Below the pieces are notes generated by a model. That model ran no database searches. It was given only the letters and a program-made list of their open reading frames with translations, and was not told the DNA's origin. From Syntrophaceae bacterium UBA2188 (GTDB taxonomy: Bacteria > Desulfobacterota > BSN033 > UBA1163): a stretch of 5,193 nucleotides of DNA. A program made the translations under genes and the position numbers. The stretch spans positions 1 through 5,193 of the forward strand of contig DCVM01000175.1 in NCBI GenBank assembly GCA_002327985.1. Reading direction: 5' to 3'. Shown here one piece after another: positions 1 to 5,130 of the stretch (positions are counted from its first letter, which is position 1; the number at the start of each line of letters is the position of its first letter).

Positions 1-14
1 GGATTAATCTAAAC

Positions 15-24
15 AGGAGGTGAT
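15..24 (+). promoter_or_regulatory. Strong Shine-Dalgarno for the 28-393 gene
   Basis: AGGAGGTGAT matches the anti-Shine-Dalgarno of 16S rRNA almost perfectly, and the AGGAGG core ends 7 nt before the ATG at 28. It fixes the start of the following gene and suggests efficient translation. The promoter must lie outside the window, because only 14 bp precede this site. Confidence 0.85.
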
Positions 25-27
25 GCG

Positions 28-393
28 ATGCAGACTCTTACGGGAAAGTTTAGATGGTATCCTGGCGATGCATTAGTAGAAATAAGGCAAGAAGACTTAA
101 AAAAAATCGCTGACCAGTGTGGGGTCAATATTATTTTAAATGAGGTGAAGGGAAAAGATTTATTTACTGAAGGGAAAATAGTTTTTGAGGAAACCGCAAA
201 TAAACCTTTAGAGGAGGTCACCCAAACTGTTGTCACGATATCCGCACCAACAGAAGGTGCATTTAGAGAGTGCCTTCTAAGGATTATTAATCAGTACAGA
301 GCGCCCCGGACTGTCTATTCTACATGGGGTAGCGATGAACGTGCCAAGGAGATTTTTGAAGAGTTAGCCGAAACATGGGATGGTTGGTTTTAA
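28..393 (+). CDS. Unrecognised 121-residue soluble protein
   Basis: I do not recognise the family. The ATG is set by a near-ideal ribosome binding site, and the frame runs 121 codons to TAA, so this is very probably a real, complete gene. The protein has no signal peptide and no membrane segment, so it is probably cytoplasmic. It is charged and reads as alternating strands and helices: a strand near residues 16-20 (ALVEI), a helix 21-31 (QEDLKKIADQ), a strand 33-39 (VNIILNE), a strand 48-54, a strand 66-73 (TQTVVTIS), a helix 76-90 (EGAFRECLLRIINQY) and a final helix 103-117 ending in ETWDGWF. The run KKIADQCGVNIILN followed by VKGK is faintly like STN/secretin-N domains, but no function should be assigned from that. 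GC is about 40%, lower than the three minus-strand genes. It converges on fabH with a 25-bp gap. Confidence 0.8.
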   Translation: MQTLTGKFRWYPGDALVEIRQEDLKKIADQCGVNIILNEVKGKDLFTEGKIVFEETANKPLEEVTQTVVTISAPTEGAFRECLLRIINQYRAPRTVYSTWGSDERAKEIFEELAETWDGWF

Positions 394-416
394 CCTTCAG
401 AAAAGCACCCTGAAGG
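394..416. terminator. Hairpin between convergent genes, possible bidirectional terminator
   Basis: A perfect 7-bp inverted repeat, CCTTCAG (394-400) and CTGAAGG (410-416), encloses a 9-nt loop. It begins right after the TAA of the left-hand gene and ends 2 bp before the end of fabH. Its position between two converging genes fits a shared terminator. Neither strand has a proper run of T after the stem, so intrinsic termination would be weak. A second small stem, ATCAG/CTGAT (418-422 and 426-430), overlaps the fabH stop region. Confidence 0.4.
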
Positions 417-418
417 AA

Positions 419-1405
419 TCAGTATCTGATCAAGGCAGCTCCCCAAGTAAAGCCGGCCCCAAAGGAATTGACCAAAACCAAATCGCCACGTTGGATCTTG
501 CCGCTTCGAACCGCTTCATCCAAAGCGGTAGGGATGGAGGCAGCAGAAGTATTTCCGTACTTATGGACGGTGACAATGACTTTATCCATAGGGATTCTTA
601 AACGATTGGCCACTTCCTCCATAATACGCATATTGGCCTGATGAGGAATGAACCAGTCTATTTGTTCACTGGTTATTTTTTTTGATTTCATCACCCTATG
701 GGCAGCACTTACCATGGTGCGAATGGCATATTTAAAGACTTCGTTTCCTTGCATTTTTAAATAATGGAGACCTTCATCGAGCATCTGATAAGAAGGAGGG
801 TTGCGGGATCCCCCTCCAGGCATATAGAGCAGGCTCCAGAGGTTCCCGTCAGAATTGAGATGAATAGTCAAGATTTCTCCATCTTTATTTCCATTAGAAT
901 GTCCCAGGACTGTGGCGCCTGCCCCGTCCCCGAAAATAACACAGGTAGACCTGTCTTTAAAATTGATCCGATTGGAGATGACTTCTCCCCCTACCACAAG
1001 AGCGTGGTGATGTGAACCGTCCTGCATAAACTTCTGGGCGATTGCCAAGCCATAGATGTATCCTGGACAGGCTGCATTGACGTCGAAGGCTATAGCATTT
1101 TTTGCTCCCAGTCGATGCTGAAGGATACAGGCTGCCGAAGGGGTCAATAAATCTGCCGAAGAGGTTCCTACAATTATGATGTCCAATTTTTCAGGGGGAA
1201 GGTCAGCCATTTCCAGGGCTTGTTCAGAAGCGGGCGTGGCCAAATCGGTGAGTGCCTGACCTGGTTCAATCATTCTGCGTGATTCGATTCCGGTACGGGA
1301 GACAATCCACTTATCCGTGGTGTCTATCATTTTTTCAAAATAAGAATTTGGGACTTCCCGGGTAGGGATACAGGAACCTGTTCCCTTAATACCTATCTTC
1401 TTCAA
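419..1405 (-). CDS. fabH: Beta-ketoacyl-ACP synthase III (FabH)
   Basis: FabH condenses acetyl-CoA (or another short acyl-CoA) with malonyl-ACP to give the first beta-ketoacyl-ACP of type II fatty acid synthesis in the cytoplasm. The 328-residue protein has the usual family length and a thiolase fold. The N-terminal GTGSCIPTREVPN and the WIVSRTGIESRR segment are typical. The catalytic triad is complete: Cys113 in NAACPGY, His255 in PHQANMRIM and Asn285 in YGNTSAASIP. The FGDGAGATVLG loop and the C-terminal FGAGFTWGAALIRY are also present. The start is TTG at 1403-1405, since no in-frame ATG lies upstream before the stop, and MKKIGIKGTG is where the family begins. It is not beside plsX, fabD or acpP here but stands alone, 372 bp downstream of the aroA-like gene. 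Its promoter is not evident, and the upstream region is repeat-rich. The sequence looks canonical, so a housekeeping role is likely. Acyl-CoA preference cannot be read from it. Confidence 0.95.
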   Translation of the reverse strand: MKKIGIKGTGSCIPTREVPNSYFEKMIDTTDKWIVSRTGIESRRMIEPGQALTDLATPASEQALEMADLPPEKLDIIIVGTSSADLLTPSAACILQHRLGAKNAIAFDVNAACPGYIYGLAIAQKFMQDGSHHHALVVGGEVISNRINFKDRSTCVIFGDGAGATVLGHSNGNKDGEILTIHLNSDGNLWSLLYMPGGGSRNPPSYQMLDEGLHYLKMQGNEVFKYAIRTMVSAAHRVMKSKKITSEQIDWFIPHQANMRIMEEVANRLRIPMDKVIVTVHKYGNTSAASIPTALDEAVRSGKIQRGDLVLVNSFGAGFTWGAALIRY

Positions 1406-1416
1406 AGAATAAATTT

Positions 1417-1422
1417 CCTCTC
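1417..1422 (-). promoter_or_regulatory. Ribosome binding site supporting the fabH TTG start
   Basis: On the minus strand GAGAGG, followed by AAAT, lies 11 nt before the TTG. The spacing is slightly long, but it is the only purine-rich site close to the only plausible start codon. Confidence 0.5.
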
Positions 1423-1507
1423 GGAATGATCGCTGGCGCCAATACCCGCCGGGGGAAGTAGCAAAATGGCGGGAACCTTAAAAGAGTGAAAGGTAAACTC
1501 TTATTAC

Positions 1508-1528
1508 ATAAAACTCAGAGGAAATCAA
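1508..1528 (+). repeat. Direct repeat, copy 1 (pairs with 1717-1737)
   Basis: This 21-bp segment reads ATAAAAC then TCAGAGGAAATCAA. It matches 1717-1737 at 20 of 21 positions, the one difference being C at 1514 against A at 1723. The two copies bracket the cluster of four hairpins. Confidence 0.85.
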
Positions 1529-1536
1529 GTGAACTA

Positions 1537-1556
1537 CCCCGCAGCAAGCTGCGGGG
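1537..1556. repeat. GC-rich hairpin A (REP-like)
   Basis: CCCCGCAGC (1537-1545) and GCTGCGGGG (1548-1556) are perfect 9-bp arms around AA. In practice the stem is 8 bp with a CAAG loop. No T-run follows on either strand, so it is not a standard terminator. A near-copy occurs at 1679-1699. Confidence 0.8.
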
Positions 1557-1578
1557 CATCAAATTCTCTAAAAAACTT

Positions 1579-1601
1579 TCCTCCCCCTTGATGGGGGAGG
1601 A
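1579..1601. repeat. GC-rich hairpin B with conserved tail
   Basis: TCCTCCCCC (1579-1587) and GGGGGAGGA (1593-1601) form a perfect 9-bp stem with the loop TTGAT. The tail ATTAAGGTGGGGGTGA (1601-1616) resembles the tail of the inverted relative at 1645-1667, showing both belong to one repeat type. Confidence 0.8.
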
Positions 1602-1644
1602 TTAAGGTGGGGGTGATGATAAGATCATTTCCCCCTCACCCTAA

Positions 1645-1667
1645 CCCTCTCCCCCCAGGGGAGAGGG
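1645..1667. repeat. GC-rich hairpin B', inverted relative of B
   Basis: CCCTCTCCCC (1645-1654) and GGGGAGAGGG (1658-1667) form a perfect 10-bp stem with the loop CCA. Read on the minus strand, the stem is followed by TTAGGGTGAGGGGG, which corresponds to TTAAGGTGGGGGTG after hairpin B on the plus strand. B and B' therefore face each other around a small central palindrome (ATGAT-AAG-ATCAT, 1616-1628). Confidence 0.8.
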
Positions 1668-1678
1668 AGGCCATTCAT

Positions 1679-1699
1679 CCCCCCAGCAGAGCTGAGGGG
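1679..1699. repeat. GC-rich hairpin A', near-copy of A
   Basis: The sequence aligns with hairpin A apart from two substitutions and one extra base in the loop. CCCC pairs with GGGG, C1683 faces A1695 as a mismatch, then CAGC pairs with GCTG around AGA. The substitutions weaken the stem, so this looks like an older or degenerate copy. Confidence 0.7.
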
Positions 1700-1708
1700 T
1701 ATTCTGGC

Positions 1709-1747
1709 ATATTTTTATAAAAATCAGAGGAAATCAAATAAAAATAT
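1709..1747. repeat. AT-only inverted repeat around direct repeat copy 2
   Basis: ATATTTTTAT (1709-1718) is the exact reverse complement of ATAAAAATAT (1738-1747), with 19 nt between them. A perfect 14-bp palindrome, ATTTTTATAAAAAT (1711-1724), overlaps the left arm. It lies 30 to 70 bp past the aroA-like stop codon. The stem contains no G or C, so it is a poor terminator candidate. Confidence 0.6.
1717..1737 (+). repeat. Direct repeat, copy 2 (pairs with 1508-1528)
   Basis: This is the second copy of the 21-bp direct repeat, 20 of 21 identical to 1508-1528. It lies 17 bp beyond hairpin A', whereas copy 1 lies 8 bp before hairpin A. Confidence 0.85.
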
Positions 1748-1777
1748 TGGCATCACACATGAATCTTTGAGTCTTGA

Positions 1778-3067
1778 TCACTTTCCTGCCACGAATTCAA
1801 TCTTCCCGCCGAGCGATGTCATCAACTCAAAAAAATTGGGGAATGAGATTTTGCAATATTCGGCGTCAGATATTTCCGTCTCTCCATCAGCGGTCAGCCC
1901 GGCTACGGTGGTGGCCATGACAATGCGGTGGTCGTGTCGACCGTCAACGTGAGTGCCCTTGAGGTCACACGGATAGATGGTCAGGCTGTCGGGTGTCTCC
2001 TCAAATTTGCCGCCCATCTTAGTCAACTCTTCCTTGATGGAACGGGTCCGGTCGGTCTCCTTCAGCCGGCTGGAGCCAATATGGTGAAGCACGGTCTTGC
2101 CCTTGGCCTTACAGCCTAACACGGCCAGGATGGGCACAGCATCCGGAGTACCAGAACAGTTGATTTCGATGCCACGCAACTCGCTACCGCCCTCGACGGT
2201 CACGATGTGGCCGTCATCGCTGAAGCTGACCTTTGCGCCCATCTCTTCGAGGATGTTAGGGTACCTACGTTCTCCAGCAAAATCGTCAGGATCCATCCCG
2301 ATGAAGGTTACCTTAGAATCGGTGATTGCAGCGGCGATCATGGGATAGCCAGAGCTACCCCAGTCAGCAGGAATATGGGCCGTGAAGGCTTTGTAGCGCT
2401 GGTTGCCCGTGACATTGAATTCGGCGTAGTTCTTATGACTGCATGTGGCGCTAGCCCGTTTCATCCACGCCATGGTCATATCCACATATGGCCGCTCCAT
2501 GAGGTTGTCCTCCATGACAGTAATTCCCTCTCGGCTGAGGGCGCCGGCTATGAGAAGCGAGCTCAGCCACTGTGAATTGATACCTGGCAGCTTGGTACGG
2601 CCGCCCTGGAGTACGCCCTTGATTACCAGGGGCGCAACACCGGTATGGCGAGTGGAAAAGACCTGGGCGCCTAAGTCATTCAAGGCATCGATAAGGGGTT
2701 GAGCAGGACGTCGGCAGATTTGATAGTCGCCGCTAATGACTGAATAGCCGTCGATGAGGGAAGCAATGGCGGTGAGAAAGTAGTAGCCTGTCCCTGAGTT
2801 ACCAGCGTCCAGCACGCAATCAGGCACTCTTGGCTGGTTGGCCACACCCTCGAAGACCCATTCCTGAGGGTTAGAGGTGTTGATATTGGCTCCCAATGCC
2901 CTCATCATGCCTACAATGGAGAAGCTATCGATACCCGGAAGTGGATTGCTAACCCGCGACACACCCTCAGCCAGACCACCCAAGACAATGGCACGGGCGC
3001 TCGCCGATTTGTTGCCGGGTATCTGAGCAGTGCCCTTCATAGTCGATCTCTTCACGATGAATTTCAT
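1778..3067 (-). CDS. aroA: Divergent EPSP synthase homologue (3-phosphoshikimate 1-carboxyvinyltransferase-like)
   Basis: EPSP synthase transfers the enolpyruvyl group of PEP to shikimate-3-phosphate, the sixth step of the shikimate pathway. I take the ATG at 3065-3067 as the start, giving 429 residues (E. coli AroA has 427), because AGAAGG lies 9 nt before it. The longer TTG-started frame to 3139 would begin inside the -35 box of the gene's promoter. Residues matching E. coli AroA, numbered from this ATG, are Lys20, Ser21 and Arg25 in PGNKSASARA, Arg120 in RRPAQPLIDAL, Gln166 in NSQW, Asp235, Asp309 in TPDAVP, Glu337 and Arg340 in KETDR, His380 and Arg381 in DHRIVM, and Lys406 in YCKISFP. 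Substitutions in usually conserved places are GNSGTGYYF for GNAGTAMRP (Arg100 to Tyr), NSQ for SSQ (Ser169 to Asn) and MERPY for VSKPY (Ser197 to Glu). GC is about 55%, the highest here. The enzyme family is firm. Shikimate-3-phosphate as the acceptor is probable but not certain. Confidence 0.88.
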   Translation of the reverse strand: MKFIVKRSTMKGTAQIPGNKSASARAIVLGGLAEGVSRVSNPLPGIDSFSIVGMMRALGANINTSNPQEWVFEGVANQPRVPDCVLDAGNSGTGYYFLTAIASLIDGYSVISGDYQICRRPAQPLIDALNDLGAQVFSTRHTGVAPLVIKGVLQGGRTKLPGINSQWLSSLLIAGALSREGITVMEDNLMERPYVDMTMAWMKRASATCSHKNYAEFNVTGNQRYKAFTAHIPADWGSSGYPMIAAAITDSKVTFIGMDPDDFAGERRYPNILEEMGAKVSFSDDGHIVTVEGGSELRGIEINCSGTPDAVPILAVLGCKAKGKTVLHHIGSSRLKETDRTRSIKEELTKMGGKFEETPDSLTIYPCDLKGTHVDGRHDHRIVMATTVAGLTADGETEISDAEYCKISFPNFFELMTSLGGKIEFVAGK

Positions 3068-3076
3068 GCCCTTTTT

Positions 3077-3082
3077 CCTTCT
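3077..3082 (-). promoter_or_regulatory. Ribosome binding site that sets the aroA start
   Basis: Minus-strand AGAAGG lies 9 nt before the ATG at 3065-3067. Together with the promoter position it favours the 429-residue product over the 453-residue TTG-started reading. Confidence 0.7.
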
Positions 3083-3110
3083 GTAATCAACACTGGCTTT
3101 TATGGGAAAA

Positions 3111-3139
3111 GGTATAAAAAATTGGCTCTTGTGTGTCAA
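3111..3139 (-). promoter_or_regulatory. Sigma70-type promoter of the aroA-like gene
   Basis: On the minus strand a perfect -35 box TTGACA (3134-3139) is followed by exactly 17 bp and then TATACC (3111-3116), which keeps the first four bases of TATAAT. The spacer ends in a T-run. Transcription should start near 3104, leaving a leader of about 37 nt before the ATG at 3067 that includes the AGAAGG site. This promoter implies that the gene can be transcribed independently of comM, which ends only 49 bp upstream of the -35 box. Confidence 0.7.
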
Positions 3140-3187
3140 TGACTAAAGAGATAGGGAGGTATTTTGTTTCCATTTTTCAATACTCTG

Positions 3188-4720
3188 TTATGAGATGAGG
3201 TTCCGATCCAGGCTACGGTATTGGATCGCTTCGGAGAGATGGGCGGGTTGGATATTTTCCTGGTCTTCCAGGTCGGCAATGGTTCTGGCGACTTTGAGTA
3301 TCCTCGTATAAGCCCGAGCGCTCAGGCCAAACTTATCAATGGCCATCTCCAATAATTTTTGACTGGCCTCATCAATCTGACAGAACTTTTTAATTTGCCG
3401 GTTCGTCATCTGGGCATTACAATAAATCTTCAGTCCTTTAAACCGATTCAATTGAACCCTTCTGGCAGCGTCGATTCGTTTCTTCATCTCCTTAGAAGGT
3501 TCTCCGGTTTCACGACTCGCCAGATCACGATATTTTACTGCAGGGACCTCAATATGAATATCGATACGATCCATTAAGGGGCCTGAAATCTTTGAACGGT
3601 AGCGCTGAATCTGGGGGATGGTGCAGGTGCATTCGTTGTTGGGGTCACTATAATAACCGCATGGACAGGGATTCATGGCAGCGACTAACATAAAACGGGC
3701 GGGATAAGTGAGGGAGGTGGCGGCTCGGGAGATCGTCACCCTTTCCTCTTCTAATGGCTGGCGCATGACCTCCAAAACGTTCTTTTTGAATTCGGGCAAT
3801 TCATCTAAAAAAAGGACCCCGTTATGGGAGAGACTGACTTCTCCAGGTTTTGGGATCTGCCCACCCCCAATGAGGCCTGCATCGGAGATGGTGTGATGGG
3901 GACTTCGAAACGGCCGGGTGACAATGAGGGCACTGTCGGGTGGGATCAATCCCATCACGCTATGAATTTTTGTTGTTTCGAGACTCTCCTCAAAATTCAT
4001 ATCTGGCAGAATCGTCGGGAGCCTTTTGGCCAGCATTGTTTTCCCAGAACCAGGAGGGCCGATCATAATCACGTTATGGCCCCCTGCCGCAGCCACTTCC
4101 AGACAACGCTTCACATGTTCCTGACCCTTCACATCGTTGAAGTCAACCGGATAATTCATTTCTGTCTTGAAAATCTCGTCCAGATTGACTACGACCGGAT
4201 CGATATGGAGGCTTCCGTTTAAAAATTCAACACAGTCAGAAAGCGTATCCAGAGGGAGGATCTCAATTCCTTTCACCACGCCTGCCTCTTTTGAGTTGTC
4301 CCTGGGGAGCAGAAGACCTTGATATCCCGCATCTCTTGCTGCCACCGCGATGGGGAGAGTTCCTCTTATGGGTTTGACCTGACCGTCAAGGGAGAGTTCA
4401 CCTAAAATGAAAAAATGAGCTAACTTGTCCTTTTGAACGACTTCGGTCGCCGCAAGGATGCCAATGGCCATGGGAAGATCAAAGGCTGCCCCTTCTTTCT
4501 TGATATCGGCTGGAGCGAGATTGACAGTGATTCGCCTGGAAGGAAAGTCGTAGCCGCAGTTCTTGACAGCTGCCTTGACCCGATCCTTGGATTCCTTGAC
4601 AGCACCTTCAGGAAGCCCGACGGTGGCAAAGGCGGGAAGACCCTGAGCGATGTCGATCTCGACCTCCACCACGTAGGCATCAATTCCAAAAACCGCACTG
4701 CTAAGAACACGGGCTAACAT
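3188..4720 (-). CDS. comM: ComM/YifB family AAA+ ATPase (Mg-chelatase-like)
   Basis: ComM is a hexameric AAA+ helicase that promotes branch migration when incoming single-stranded DNA is integrated during natural transformation. In species not known to be competent it is usually called YifB, with an unsettled role. The 510-residue protein is full length (E. coli YifB is about 506). The N-terminal ChlI/Lon-S16-like domain spans about residues 20-145, with LPEGAVKESKDRVKAA and the RITVNLAPADIKKEG block. The AAA+ core has Walker A GPPGSGKT (221-228) and Walker B VLFLDE (302-307). It is followed by MNPCPCG, where Cys352 and Cys354 with Cys364 and Cys366 make a four-cysteine cluster, and by LMDRIDIHIEVP. 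The C-terminal helical domain ends with SARAYTRILKVARTIADLE. The ATG at 4718-4720 begins MLARVLSSAVFGIDAYVVEVEI, the normal family start. The upstream Shine-Dalgarno is only AGG. No other competence gene is in view, so transformation ability cannot be concluded. Confidence 0.95.
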   Translation of the reverse strand: MLARVLSSAVFGIDAYVVEVEIDIAQGLPAFATVGLPEGAVKESKDRVKAAVKNCGYDFPSRRITVNLAPADIKKEGAAFDLPMAIGILAATEVVQKDKLAHFFILGELSLDGQVKPIRGTLPIAVAARDAGYQGLLLPRDNSKEAGVVKGIEILPLDTLSDCVEFLNGSLHIDPVVVNLDEIFKTEMNYPVDFNDVKGQEHVKRCLEVAAAGGHNVIMIGPPGSGKTMLAKRLPTILPDMNFEESLETTKIHSVMGLIPPDSALIVTRPFRSPHHTISDAGLIGGGQIPKPGEVSLSHNGVLFLDELPEFKKNVLEVMRQPLEEERVTISRAATSLTYPARFMLVAAMNPCPCGYYSDPNNECTCTIPQIQRYRSKISGPLMDRIDIHIEVPAVKYRDLASRETGEPSKEMKKRIDAARRVQLNRFKGLKIYCNAQMTNRQIKKFCQIDEASQKLLEMAIDKFGLSARAYTRILKVARTIADLEDQENIQPAHLSEAIQYRSLDRNLIS

Positions 4721-4731
4721 GATTGACCTAA

Positions 4732-4760
4732 CTTATATCAGAAAGGCAACAGTCATACAA
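4732..4760 (-). promoter_or_regulatory. Candidate promoter of comM
   Basis: On the minus strand TTGTAT (4755-4760) is separated by 17 bp from TATAAG (4732-4737), a five-of-six -10 box. The -10 box ends only 11 bp before the ATG, so the transcript would have a leader of a few bases or none and would lose the weak AGG (4727-4729). Either comM is nearly leaderless or the real promoter lies further upstream. Confidence 0.35.
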
Positions 4761-4799
4761 GTAAAAATTCGACCCTTCTTTTTAAGCAGACGGTTGATC

Positions 4800-4813
4800 A
4801 TTTTCATGAAAAT
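4800..4813. promoter_or_regulatory. Perfect 14-bp palindrome in the divergent intergenic region
   Basis: ATTTTCATGAAAAT is a perfect palindrome lying 80 bp before comM on one side and about 80 bp before the small gene's -35 box on the other. Its place in a divergent promoter region fits a dimeric regulator's operator. It is AT-rich and unrepeated here, so chance is possible. I cannot name a regulator. Confidence 0.3.
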
Positions 4814-4894
4814 AGGCAATTCAACCTATAAAAGATCATCCCATGTCGTAGGGGAAGTCTATCTATTTTTAAAAGTGATTCCAAATTTTAGAGC

Positions 4895-4923
4895 TTGACA
4901 AAAAATGGCCTTCTATCCATACT
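4895..4923 (+). promoter_or_regulatory. Sigma70-type promoter of the small membrane protein gene
   Basis: A perfect TTGACA (4895-4900) is followed by exactly 17 bp and CATACT (4918-4923), a four-of-six match to TATAAT. The expected transcript start near 4930 leaves a leader of about 20 nt that contains the strong Shine-Dalgarno before the ATG at 4950. The agreement of promoter, leader and ribosome site is the main argument that this gene is expressed. Confidence 0.65.
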
Positions 4924-4936
4924 GATTCAAAAATAG

Positions 4937-4946
4937 AAAGGAGGGG
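4937..4946 (+). promoter_or_regulatory. Strong Shine-Dalgarno for the small gene
   Basis: AAAGGAGGGG contains the core AAGGAGG (4938-4944), which ends 5 nt before the ATG at 4950. It is the best ribosome site on the right side of the window, and it decides the start of a gene too short for length-based gene calling. Confidence 0.75.
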
Positions 4947-4949
4947 AAT

Positions 4950-5066
4950 ATGAATGTCTATTGGATCGTCAATACCAACACGTTTTTATTAATCCTTTTG
5001 GTCATTATGGTTTCCTATCTTACCACACAAGTGACGACATTGATCCGATGGCTAAAAAGGGAATAA
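4950..5066 (+). CDS. Small single-span membrane protein, 38 residues
   Basis: I do not recognise a family. The frame runs from ATG 4950 to TAA 5064-5066. The product starts MNVYWIVNTNTF, continues with a hydrophobic stretch at about residues 12-24 (FLLILLVIMVSYL), then TTQVTTLI, and ends RWLKRE. The basic tail (Arg33, Lys36, Arg37) after one hydrophobic segment predicts a single-pass inner membrane protein with the C-terminus in the cytoplasm. It is too short to be an enzyme. Small proteins of this shape are often subunits or modulators of larger membrane complexes, but nothing here identifies a partner. Support comes from a TTGACA-N17-CATACT promoter, a 20-nt leader and a strong Shine-Dalgarno. 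It is divergent from comM, and no terminator is visible after it. Confidence 0.65.
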   Translation: MNVYWIVNTNTFLLILLVIMVSYLTTQVTTLIRWLKRE

Positions 5067-5130
5067 CCTCTTTGCAACGGGAATAATGGGATCATGGAAT
5101 ATAGTCAAATAAAATAAAAGCTGAACCCAT

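Larger units (their letters stand above)
1406..1777. other. Gene-free 372-bp block of nested hairpin repeats
   Basis: I see no credible coding sequence on either strand between the end of the aroA-like gene and the start of fabH. The block reads, in plus-strand order: direct repeat copy 1 (1508-1528), hairpin A (1537-1556), hairpin B (1579-1601), an inverted relative of B (1645-1667), a relative of A (1679-1699) and direct repeat copy 2 (1717-1737). An AT-only inverted repeat (1709-1718 with 1738-1747) surrounds copy 2. There is no transposase and no T-run after the GC-rich stems, so these are best called REP-like or MITE-like dispersed elements rather than terminators. Near fabH, CCCGCC (1445-1450) can pair with GGCGGG (1468-1473) across a 17-nt loop, which could form in a fabH leader. 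Confidence 0.75.

Noticed and set aside
380..601. A 73-residue plus-strand frame overlapping the end of the left-hand gene and the 3' end of fabH.
   Set aside because: It has no Shine-Dalgarno of note, overlaps two real genes and has no recognisable protein character.
1537..1699. The GC-rich hairpins as intrinsic terminators after aroA or before fabH.
   Set aside because: None is followed by a T-run on the strand that would need it, and their resemblance to one another points to repeats.
1508..1737. A CRISPR array or other regularly spaced repeat.
   Set aside because: Only two copies of the direct repeat exist, 209 bp apart, with hairpins rather than unique spacers between them.
2207..2575. 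A 122-residue plus-strand frame opposite the aroA-like gene.
   Set aside because: It lies wholly antisense to a conserved gene, has no convincing ribosome site and reads as low-complexity shadow sequence.
419..3067. fabH and the aroA-like gene as a two-gene biosynthetic operon making a specialised metabolite.
   Set aside because: They are separated by 372 bp of repeats, FabH looks like the ordinary housekeeping enzyme, and no other biosynthetic gene is present.
3824..4222. A 132-residue plus-strand frame opposite comM.
   Set aside because: It is antisense to the conserved AAA+ core, including Walker A and B, and is explained by that constraint.
4420..4717. Overlapping frames on both strands within the comM 5' region.
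   Set aside because: The comM frame carries clear family conservation across this part, so the others are shadows.
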